The notes under the pieces: model-generated
What the model saw: only the letters and a program-made list of their open reading frames with translations
Database searches by the model: none
What the model was told of the DNA's origin: nothing
Program-made: the position numbers and the translations under genes
Part shown: positions 18,309 to 27,500 of the stretch, in pieces
Numbering within the stretch: the stretch's first letter is position 1
Layout of the letters: every line of letters begins with the position of its first letter
Source: Catenulispora yoronensis
Lineage (GTDB): Bacteria; Actinomycetota; Actinomycetes; Streptomycetales; Catenulisporaceae
Reading direction: 5' to 3'
Length of the DNA: 64,000 nt
Assembly (NCBI RefSeq): GCF_039531695.1
Contig: NZ_BAAAQN010000031.1
Span: forward strand, 1-64,000

Positions 18309-19148
18309 GTGGGATCGTTCTGGCAGACGCTCGGCCAGAAGATGGCCGAGCGATGGCTGACGTTGCTCGTCATCCCTGGCGCTCTCTACCTGGCCGCGAT
18401 CGGGGTCGCCACCACGCTCGGACAGGCGCATGCCCTCGACGTCGGGCGCCTGCATCGGCGGATCACGGCGGCGGCCAGGAATCCGGCGGTGGCCAACGGC
18501 ACCGGCCAGATCGTCCTGCTGGTCGCGGCCCTCGCCGCGGCGGCTCTCGTCGGCCTCGCCGCCCAGGTCTCCGGCCGCGTGGTCGAGCACGCGGTGCTCG
18601 CCGCCGACTGGTACACCTGGCCGCGCCCGCTGCGGGCCGTCGCCCGCTGGCGCATCCGGCGACGCGCGGCCGCATGGGACAAGGCCGAGGCGGCGTATCA
18701 GGCCGAGCGGGAGAAGGCCCGCGCGGCTTTGGAACTCGGGCGGCGCGCGGATCGGGCCGAGCGTGACCGCGCGTACGCGATGATGCTGCGGATCTCCGAG
18801 GGCCGGCCGGAACGGCCGACGTGGAGCGGGGAACGGATGCACGCGGTCACGACCCAGCTGGGGGAATCAGGCATCGATCTCCCCCGCGAATGGCCTCGGC
18901 TCTGGCTGACGTTCCCCGACAGCGTGCGCAAGGAGATCACCGCCGCGCGGGGCGAGTTGACGCGGGCCACGACGCTCGGTGGCTGGGCGGTGCTGTATCT
19001 GCTGCTCACGGCTTGGTGGTGGCCTGCGGCCCTGGTCGCGGCCGTGGTCGGCGGCACTGCGCGGTACCGGGTCAGGGGGACGGTCGACACGTACGCGCAG
19101 CTGGTCGAGGCTGGGACGCTTTTGCAGGGCCGGGAGGGACCGGCCTAG
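18309..19148 (+). CDS. Membrane protein of the CHAT module
   Basis: A 279-residue protein with about four membrane helices in two pairs: WLTLLVIPGALYLAAIGVAT and IVLLVAALAAAALVGLAAQV near the N-terminus, and WAVLYLLLTAWWWPAALVAA near the C-terminus. Between them lies a basic, probably coiled-coil cytoplasmic segment (DKAEAAYQAEREKARAALEL). The start is set at a GTG before GSFWQTLGQKMAERW, 2 bases after the stop of the Cys-protein gene; a GTG 15 codons earlier is possible. It could be the membrane anchor or pore of the system (inference). Confidence 0.65.
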   Translation: MGSFWQTLGQKMAERWLTLLVIPGALYLAAIGVATTLGQAHALDVGRLHRRITAAARNPAVANGTGQIVLLVAALAAAALVGLAAQVSGRVVEHAVLAADWYTWPRPLRAVARWRIRRRAAAWDKAEAAYQAEREKARAALELGRRADRAERDRAYAMMLRISEGRPERPTWSGERMHAVTTQLGESGIDLPREWPRLWLTFPDSVRKEITAARGELTRATTLGGWAVLYLLLTAWWWPAALVAAVVGGTARYRVRGTVDTYAQLVEAGTLLQGREGPA

Positions 19149-19582
19149 AGGACGGGAAGGGTGTCATCGCCTGGTGCGGGGGTTCGTTCACTGATAAGCA
19201 GGTCGCCGCGATCTGTGGTCAGGACCCAGATCATGCGGATGTTCTCGTGGCTGTCAGGAGACCGAAGCCAGGTATCGGGATCGGCCAGCACGGCATCGAT
19301 CTCAGCGCGGCTGAGCTGCGGTGCGTCGTCCCAATCGCCGTCGAGCGGTTCACGGATCTCGATCATGTCGCGGTCGATCAGGTCGGCGGCCGAAGTGGCG
19401 AACTGCGGGACCAGCGCTCGCATCTCCTCGAAGGTCAGGCGGTTCGGAACGTGGAAGTCTCCGGTCTCCGCCCAGCTGCTCCGGGCTCCGTAATGCGTGA
19501 TCGCTTCGTTGAGATAGCCCTGTGTCATCGCGACATAGAGGATGACGTCTTCGGCCGTTCGCTGGTCCCAGATTGGCATCAT
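19145..19582 (-). CDS. Hypothetical acidic protein
   Basis: A 145-residue soluble acidic protein starting at one of two adjacent ATGs (MMPIWDQRTAEDVIL), with AAGGAG just upstream. No family recognised; DLIDRDMIEIREPLDGDWDD is typical of a small globular protein. Its stop and the stop of the converging membrane-protein gene share the palindrome CTAG. Confidence 0.6.
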   Translation of the reverse strand: MMPIWDQRTAEDVILYVAMTQGYLNEAITHYGARSSWAETGDFHVPNRLTFEEMRALVPQFATSAADLIDRDMIEIREPLDGDWDDAPQLSRAEIDAVLADPDTWLRSPDSHENIRMIWVLTTDRGDLLISERTPAPGDDTLPVL

Positions 19583-19705
19583 CCGACTCCTTCTCCGCGA
19601 AGGTGCTGCGGGCCGCTCGATCAGGGTTCCAGTGTGGAGCATCTGGATCGTCGTCTCATCGATCGCGGCCCGCAGCGCGCAATACCCTTACTTCGACGGC
19701 TTCCC

Positions 19706-20917
19706 CTACTTCTTCGCGCCGGCTCCGTTCACCACCGTCAGCGGCGCGGACTCGACGGTGGCCGACCGTCCGTCCGCCCACGTGCCGGTCACCTGAACGG
19801 ACACGGCGTCGCCGAGGTACTTGCCCACGAGGTGGAACCGTGCGTCGGTCGCGCCCGCAACGGCCTGGCCGTTGACGAGCCACTGGTAGGCGAACCGCGC
19901 GTCCGAGCTCCAGGTGCCAGGCGTGGCCGTCACGAAGCCGCCGACCTTCGACGAGCCCTCGATGGTCGGCGTGCCCGGTACGTCGACCAGCAGGTAGTGG
20001 TAGAAGGTGACGTTCTCCGGACCGTTCGGGTCCGGCTGCTCACGATTGAGGATATTGAGAGTCAGGCCGTCCGCGGTCTGGAGGAAGGACAGCCCCTCGA
20101 TCTCCTGGTCGTAGGGAACCTTGAGCTGGAACAGGTTCTGGACCTGCCCGGTCGTCAGGTTGGCGCGCGAGATGGTCTTGGCGTCGTTGTCCGAGGCGAA
20201 GTACATCCAGCCGTCGTGGACCTTGCCGCCCTGAGCCTGGTCGATCGGCTGCGACAGCGGGACGTAGTGGTTGAACGTCCAGTCCCGCAGGTTGTAGACG
20301 GCTAGCTCCGTCGCGTTGTCGTACGCCATGCCGTAGGCAAGGCCCTTGTCCGCGTCGACAGCGACCCAACTGGCGATGTCCTGCACGCCATGCGGCGGCG
20401 CCAGAGCTGCGGCCTGGCCGGTGAAGCCCAGGTCGGAGCTGTTGTAGACGGCGAAAACCGGCGTGTCGTACTGGTTGCCGGTACCGGGATCGCGCTTGCT
20501 GCTGTCGAGCGAGATGTACAGCTTGCCCCCGGCGTAGTCGATGTCGCCGATGTGGTTCAGGCCCTTGCTCGCGAGCGGCGACGGGTTCGCCAGAACGGGC
20601 GGAATGGCCGGCAGGCTCTTGGTGAGGGTGTTGTAGCGCAGATCGGTGGTCTCCAGACCGTTGGTACCGGAGAAGTACCAACGGCTGCCGTCAGTGGTGA
20701 CACCCTGGTTGCGCGCGTTCCCAGCGTCACCGACGAACACGTCCTTGCCGACCAGCTTCCAGATACCGTCCGCCTGCCCGGGGGCCGCGACGGCGACTGC
20801 GGACAGCGCGGACGCCGCCTGCACAGGTGCCGCTGCTGCCGTAGTGACCGCCGTAGCCGAGGCCACCCCGGCCAGGGCGAGAGTGACGATGAGCTGCCCG
20901 CTCGTGAACCTTCGCAT
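19706..20917 (-). CDS. Secreted beta-propeller-like protein with Ig-like tail
   Basis: A 403-residue exported protein. The signal peptide (FTSGQLIVTLALAGVASATA) ends near an Ala-rich region. The main part has repeated YIS/YFS strands (SRWYFSGTNGLETTD, GKLYISLDSSKRDPGTG, HDGWMYFASDNDAKTISRAN) consistent with a six- or seven-bladed propeller. The last ~85 residues (TIEGSSKVGGFVTATPGTW onward) form an Ig-like domain of the kind that carries carbohydrate or adhesion modules. Function unknown; binding or hydrolysis outside the cell is possible. The start ATG is preceded by GGAGTC. Confidence 0.75.
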   Translation of the reverse strand: MRRFTSGQLIVTLALAGVASATAVTTAAAAPVQAASALSAVAVAAPGQADGIWKLVGKDVFVGDAGNARNQGVTTDGSRWYFSGTNGLETTDLRYNTLTKSLPAIPPVLANPSPLASKGLNHIGDIDYAGGKLYISLDSSKRDPGTGNQYDTPVFAVYNSSDLGFTGQAAALAPPHGVQDIASWVAVDADKGLAYGMAYDNATELAVYNLRDWTFNHYVPLSQPIDQAQGGKVHDGWMYFASDNDAKTISRANLTTGQVQNLFQLKVPYDQEIEGLSFLQTADGLTLNILNREQPDPNGPENVTFYHYLLVDVPGTPTIEGSSKVGGFVTATPGTWSSDARFAYQWLVNGQAVAGATDARFHLVGKYLGDAVSVQVTGTWADGRSATVESAPLTVVNGAGAKK

Positions 20918-21121
20918 GATGACTCCATGTGGTCCGCCGACGATCATGTCCGCCGCGCCCGCCCAGTTCTATAAGGGCGAGTTGGAATGATCACGTCGGT
21001 GACGTGGCCGCATGGTGAAGTGATCATGGTGTGATGGTTGGGCCGCCGAGGCAGTCCGGCCGAACCCTCTACCACCATGCCTACGCCAAGCTTGGCATGC
21101 CGTCTCAGCCAGACGCACTCA

Positions 21122-21151
21122 GCTTCGCCGCCCTTTTCCGGGCGGCGAAGC
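21122..21151 (-). terminator. Terminator after the immunity gene
   Basis: A perfect 12-bp stem (21122-21133 with 21140-21151) and a TTTTCC loop, downstream of the Imm8 stop on the minus strand. Confidence 0.75.
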
Positions 21152-21197
21152 CTGTGACAATCGGCAGCCTGCTGACATCGAAGTCAGAATACCTTCG

Positions 21198-21554
21198 TCA
21201 CCCTAGGTGATCCTCGAACTCGTGGATCCCCAGCCGAGACAGCCGATAGGCAATTTCGCGCCAGGTAGGGCAGTCGATCCTTTCGATGGCTCGCGTCACC
21301 GCCTTCTTGATCACTTGAACGTCAGGAGTGTCGACAATGAGCAGGGAGCGACCAAAGAGCACCCCACCCGATTGGCGGACCCGGTCCTCAAGACCGCGTG
21401 GCGTGCAGACAGTCATCATGACCGACTCTTCACCTTCGGAATCCCGCGGCCCAACAATCACCTGAAGAAGGAATGAAAAGCACTCCGGGTCCTCCGGCTG
21501 GAAGTCGTCCAGGTCGACATCAGGACTCATGAAGTATCGAACGACAGGTCTCAT
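21198..21554 (-). CDS. Imm8-type immunity protein
   Basis: A 118-residue protein with the Imm8 pattern: FSFLLQVIVGPRDSEGEES then VMMTVCTPRGLED, and near the end ERIDCPTWREIAYRLSRLG. Imm8 proteins guard the producer against the toxin tip of a neighbouring polymorphic toxin. The start is the ATG of MRPVVRYF, whose A is the last base of the RHS stop codon (TGATG), so immunity and toxin are translationally coupled. No signal peptide, as expected for a cytoplasmic antidote. Confidence 0.82.
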   Translation of the reverse strand: MRPVVRYFMSPDVDLDDFQPEDPECFSFLLQVIVGPRDSEGEESVMMTVCTPRGLEDRVRQSGGVLFGRSLLIVDTPDVQVIKKAVTRAIERIDCPTWREIAYRLSRLGIHEFEDHLG

Positions 21555-24500
21555 CACATATCCGTAATATCCAGATGCGCATCCGCTTGCCATTCCCCGC
21601 GCGTGGCCGTGCGCCACTCGAAGTTGGCTTGGTAGCCGGGGCCACCATATTCAGCGGGCCTACTCGGCTTGAACGACGGCGGGCGATACTGCCGAAGTCC
21701 ATCCTTGCTCAGCATGGTTTTGCCATCACTGGCAAAAGTATAACCCTCACCCACCCACGCGCGACCCATGATCATCGCTTCGAGTTGATTCGCCTCACCG
21801 ATACCTGACATTCCCTTCTGCTTGGACGCATCGCTGAGCATTCGCGCCATACGCATCTCATCAGCCGAGGCCGCGTCAGACGACCCGTCTGCCTGGGACG
21901 TCTCATTGAGCATCTTTGCAAGATCGCTGCCGAGGTTGTTGGCTCCGCTCGTCAGCACTTTCCCACTGCCCGCACCGATGGCACCGCCGGCGGCGACCGA
22001 GGGCGCCCCGGCCAAGCACAGGACACCCGTACCGCATTCAACGATGCCGCTGGCCATCAGGCCGCCACCGAGAATAGTGCCAGCACCTCCACCGGCAACC
22101 TGAGCCAGGTCACGCAATACGTTCGCGCCACCGTCTTCAAGCGCCTGCATGAAAGCTTGGTTATGCGCCTTGTTGGCATCGCGCTGAGCCGGAGACGTGC
22201 AGTGTGTCGCCACCGACACCGGACCCATACGGCACTTGTCGACGACGTTGTAAGCGACCAACGCCGCGGCTTTGGCTATGTAGTCGTTCAGCGAAGCGTC
22301 GACATCGGTTGAATCATTGTCATCGGATACGCCCATCAGGCACTGCCGCTTGTTGTAGCCGCTCAGCCCATCGCACGGGTTGGAGGGCCGGGAAGGCGGG
22401 GCGGGTGGAGCCGTGTTGCCATCGTCGTCCTCCGCACGAAGCCCTGTCGGATCGCTGTTGCTGACCGGATCGTTGCCCGCGTACGAGTACCCGCCGACAG
22501 ATTGCGGGCTGTTCGCATGGAACTCCGGATCCGCGGAGATGAAGGCTCCAGCGACGGGGTCGTACTTCCGGGCACCGACGTCGACGAGCGAGGTCGACGC
22601 GTCGGTGGTTTTGCCGAGGAAGGTGTGGTCGTCGACCCAGGCGGGTGTGGTGGTTCGAGTGATGGGGGTGCCGCGGGTGTCGCCGAAGGGTTTGGTGTAG
22701 CGGCGGGCGATGATTTTGCCGGTGGCGGCGTTGACGGTGGTGCCGCCGGTGCCTTCGTTGTTGTTGACCTGGTAGGTGATGGCGCCGTTGCTGGCTTCGA
22801 TGATGTCGGGGGCGCCGGGGTAGGTGAGGTAGCGGTTGGCGGTGACGGTGTTCGTGCCGGCCAGGTAGACCTCGGTCGCGCCCAGATACAGCGTCGTGCC
22901 CGCGGTCGCGCCGCCAGTGTCACGCCGGATGAGCTGGTCGCCTTCAGCGTCGTAGAGGTAGTCGGCGGTGGTGCCGTTGTTGTTGTCGACGTGCTTGAGG
23001 CGGTCTTCGGCGTCCCAGGTGAGCTGCTGACCCAGCACGGTGCCGTTGGGTCGCAGGGTGCTGTTGCCGGCGCCGTCGTAGGCGTAGTTGACGGTGGCTC
23101 CGCCGGTCTTGGTGATCTGGCTTAGCAGGTGCGGGCCGGTGCCGGGGTTGGTGGCGCCGCCGGTGTTGACGGTGCCGGGTGCGGCGTAGCTGGAGGTGCG
23201 GGTGACGTTGTTGGTGGTCACCCCGGCCGGGTCGTGGTCGGTGACCGAGGTGCGGTTGCCGCTTTGGGCATCGGCACCGCTGTAGGTGTACGACTGCCAG
23301 TACCGTGCCGGACCGCCGATCTGTGTGGTGGAGCTGGCATCGGTCGGCGGGTTGTTGGTCCTCGACGACGCACAGGAGCCCAAAGCACCGGTAGCGGTGG
23401 TGGGGCTGTTCGGGTTGGTGGTCGCCGACGGCGACTGGTCACCGGAGTCCGTCCAGGCGTTGGTCAGACGGCTGGCGTAGTCGTAGGTGTAGCACTGGAT
23501 GTCCCGCTGCGCCGGACCCGGGTTGTAGGACCCTGACACCGACCAGTTCTGGAGGTCGGCAGTCGAAGTCAGGCGGCCCGCAGCGTCGTAGTCGTAGGAG
23601 ACTTCATCGATGCTGTAGGTGTTCAGCTGCGTCGGGTTAACCGTGCTCTGACCAGCCGTCGTGTCGACGAAAGTGTTAGTGACGCGGCCAGTACCAGCGT
23701 CGTACAGGTTCTGCTGCACGATCTGGTACGGGTAATCGCCGAGAGTGCGGGACAGAGTCTTGCCGTCACGGTCGTAGATGGTGCTCACGAGATAATCAGC
23801 GTTGCCGCCGGTGAACAGGAGCAGCCCGAACCGGTTGTAGGAGTTATAGATCGTCTCGGAGGCGATACCCGCGTTCGGAACGGCCGGGGTGTCGTAGTAG
23901 GACAGCTCCCCAGTCATCGAGGTGTAGTAGTTGTTGCTCTGATACGTCCCGGCCAGCGCACCTTCACTGGCCGGAATGATGGTCCTGTTGCCCAACGGCC
24001 GGTAGTCGGCGTCGTAGCCGGTGACCTGCTGCTTGTAGGCATTGCCGCCCGGGAAGCGGGTCGAGGCGTCAGGCTGGCCCTTGTTCCCTGCCGGGTCGAA
24101 CGTCCAGCCGACCAGCTGCGCCGCGCTGTTGTTGGTGGCTTGCACACCGGCGGCGGCCAAAGCGCCGATGCTGCGGTCGGTGACCGTGCCGCCATCGTAT
24201 TCACCGGTTTTACGGCTCAACGGGTCGTAGGTGTAGCCCAGCACGTGACCCCGGCCGTCGGCAGTGGCCAGCAGCAGACCGGCATCGTCGGAATAGCTGG
24301 TGGACAACCCGGCATCCGGGTCGTTCTTGGCCATCTGGTGCCCGAGCAGGTCGGAGCTGGTAGTGGTCCAGACGTTGTGCGAGGTGGCGTCGGTGACCGT
24401 GGTCGTGGTGCCCTCGCTGCCGTTCAGGTTGTAGGTCAGCCCATAGCTGGTGACATCGGCATCGTTGGCGTTGCCGGTCGGGTTCAGCGGACTGTTCTTG

Positions 24501-27500
24501 TACGTCCACAGCGCCGTGGTGCGGCCGCGGACATCGGTGAACGTCGAGATCGCGGAGGAGGCGCCGGTGCCATTACCCGCCGGGCCGACCACATCGGTGC
24601 GGTCCAGCCCCGGGTAGGAGGTGGTGGTCACCATGCCCGGGATGGTGGAGCCGTTGTGCTTCTGCGTGACCGTCACCGGACGGGACAAACCGTCGAACGT
24701 CGTGACCGTCTGCGCGGGCAAGTTGTCGTTCCAGGAGGCCCACACTCCGGTCGGGGTCGTGGCGCCCTGGTCGAAGTAGGGCAGGTTGGTCTCCATAACC
24801 CGGCCGAGCGTGTCGTAGCGGGTGTTGACGATCATCCTGCCTTGGGATTCGTCCAAGGCAGGCGACTGCGTCTGCACCATCTCGCCGAAGCCGTTGACGA
24901 TATTGAAGGTGGCGGCATAGCTGCCGTCCTCCAAGAGCGTCTCCGTCTCGGCGTACCCGTTGGGCTGCGCCGGCTGCGACGGCGTCGCCAAATGCGGCGT
25001 AGTGCCGTTGAGCAGGTAGGTGAAGCGGATGTTCGGCGAGGTCTTGTTCGACGCCCACGGCCGATCCGGCTTCCACACCCCCTTCAACCGGCCCATGCCG
25101 TCCAGCACCTCGGTGGTGAGATGCCCGTTGGCATCCGTCGACGTCTCCGCAATGCCACGGCCCTGGTCCAGCGTGGTGGTGCTCGCCCAGCCCAGCGGGT
25201 TGGTCACCTTGTAGCTGGTCGGCAGCGCGCCGCCGGTCGGGGCGTAGTCGGTGTGCGTGGTGCGCTGGTCGGCGTCGGTGGCCGAGGTGATACGGCCATA
25301 GGTGGTGTCGAAACTGGCGCCGGTCACGGCCCAGGACTCGGTGTAGGTGTTCGTGACCGGGTTGGTGAGAGTGATGCCCTTGGCGGTCTTGACCGTGGTC
25401 GGATCGCCAGCCCCCGACAGTTCACCGTTGTTCGGGGAGCCGTCGTAGAGGGTGACGGTGTCGGAGATCAGGTTGGCGGTGGTCAACGTCATGTTGTAGG
25501 TGCACGGCCCCAGCGTCTTCGTGGTCTCCCACGGGATAGACGTGCGCTGGGTGTTCGAGGTCTGCAACGCGTAGCCGGTGATGGAGCACAACTCCTGCAC
25601 CGTGCCGTCGCCCTTGTCGTCGGTCATCAACAACCGGCCGTTGCCACCGGGGGTATTGGTGGCGGGGTTCGGCAGGGTGTTGTCGTAGTCGAAGTCGACC
25701 TCGCTGCGCCGGGTACCGGTGCTGACCTTCTGATAGGTGACTGTCTTCGCGATGTGGGCGAAGTGCGCGCGCTGCATTGGCAGGCCGGAGCCGCGATTGT
25801 GCGCGGCGGTGACCATGTTGCCCGGGTCGGGGCCGCCGGATGGCAGGTTCACCACGTGCGCTGGGCCCGAGCTGGTCGGGTCGACGGGGATGTTCACCGT
25901 GTCGGAGACGACGTCGCTGCTGGTGGCGGAAGCATAGGTCTGGGTCTCCAGCACCTGGCCGGCCAGCGAGTTGTCGTCGCGCAGCCCGGGGACGCCGGGG
26001 GCGAAGACGTCGCCGTGGCCGTCGACGACCCACACGTGTTTGTTGGCGTCCTGGAAGGGATAGGTGGCGTTGCCGTCCTGGTCCATGCCGCGGAAGTACG
26101 TCGTGACGATCTTGGTGTTGCTGTTGTCCGGCTCGTTGCCCGCAACCGACTGCACCTGCGCGTAGCCGCGGAACTGGTCGAAGGTGCGGTACTGCGCGTC
26201 AGCCTGCTCGGAGTCGTTGGTGTGCCAGACCGGAGTGCCGAGATAGCTGTAGTTCACCTGCCGCATCGGCGCCAGCAGCGTGTCGTCGTACCGAGTCACC
26301 GAGGTCACGATGTACTTGTTGAACCAGTCCAACGTCGGCGTCGACGACGTGCTGCCAGGCAGACCCCAGTACTCCGGATAACAGAGGGTTGAGTTCGCGG
26401 TGATCGTCGGCGCGGTCGAACCCGGGCACAATGTGCTGGGATCGGCATAGGACACATCGACCTCGGACCCCGTGGTGTCCGTGATCGCGTCCATCCGGAG
26501 GCGGTTGTAGTCCGAGGCGTTGTTGGAGGCGTTGAACGAGTGCGTCGCAGCCCGGTTCGGCAAGAACTGGCCGTAGGTGTAGACCGTCGGATCATCGGCC
26601 TGGGTGGTGCTGCCGTCCTGGTTCACCACCCAACCGCTGTGCTTGATCCCCGCCAGCCACAACGTCGGCTGGTTTCCGGCGGTGGAAGGGTCGGGGACCG
26701 CGTTGAACTGGTGCATCAACGTGTACTTATCCACCGGACGGTAGGCAGATCCGTTCCACACGTTCGTGGTCACCGAGTCCAGACGCTCGGTGTTGTAGAA
26801 CGACGGCCAGTAGTCGATGCACTTCGTGCCACCGGCCGTGCCGTCCTTGGTGCCGGCGGAAGTGCACGCCTGGTCCCAAGGGGTGTCGACGAACGATGGC
26901 GCGTTCGCCGCAGTGATGCCGGTCTGCGCGATGCCGCTCGACACCGGGACCGCACCCGTCGGGCAGCGACTGTCATGCCCGGCCTGGCTGACATCGCTGA
27001 TACAGCGAGCCACCGGGTTGAACACCACCGTCGAAGCCGGGTGAATCGCGGTGTTGTAGTAGTCGTCGCTGCGCCAGCCGTAGTCGATCTGCCGCAGGAA
27101 CCCCCCGGCCTGATACTCGGTCGGGCTGTTGGCCGCGCCGCGCAGGTAGAAGTTCTCCTCGCGGGCGTAGGTGTACCGCGTCAGGTTGTGGTGCGGGTCG
27201 ATCACGAAGTCCAAGTTCCAACGCCACCCGGTACGGCAGTCAGTGGCCACCGCCGTCGTGGGATCCGCACACTTGGAGCCCGCCGGGCTGCCGGCGCCGA
27301 AGACCGGAACGCCCCAGGCCGAGTACGTCACCGGCTCGGTCCCGCTGTTCGTACCACCAGGCAGACGGTTCGCGCCGAAGTAGTACTGCGTGCCATCGGT
27401 CGTGGTCAGGCGCCAATACGTGCCGCCGTCGCCGGCGTTGCCGTTGGTCGCGCCGCTGAGCTGCTCGACCCGCGTGCCGTCGTCGCCTGCCAACCGCCAC

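Noticed and set aside
17778..18842. N-terminal 355-codon extension of the CHAT reading frame
   Set aside because: It overlaps two better genes on the other strand, is Arg/Pro/Ser-rich, and a GTG with a ribosome site starts the conserved part.
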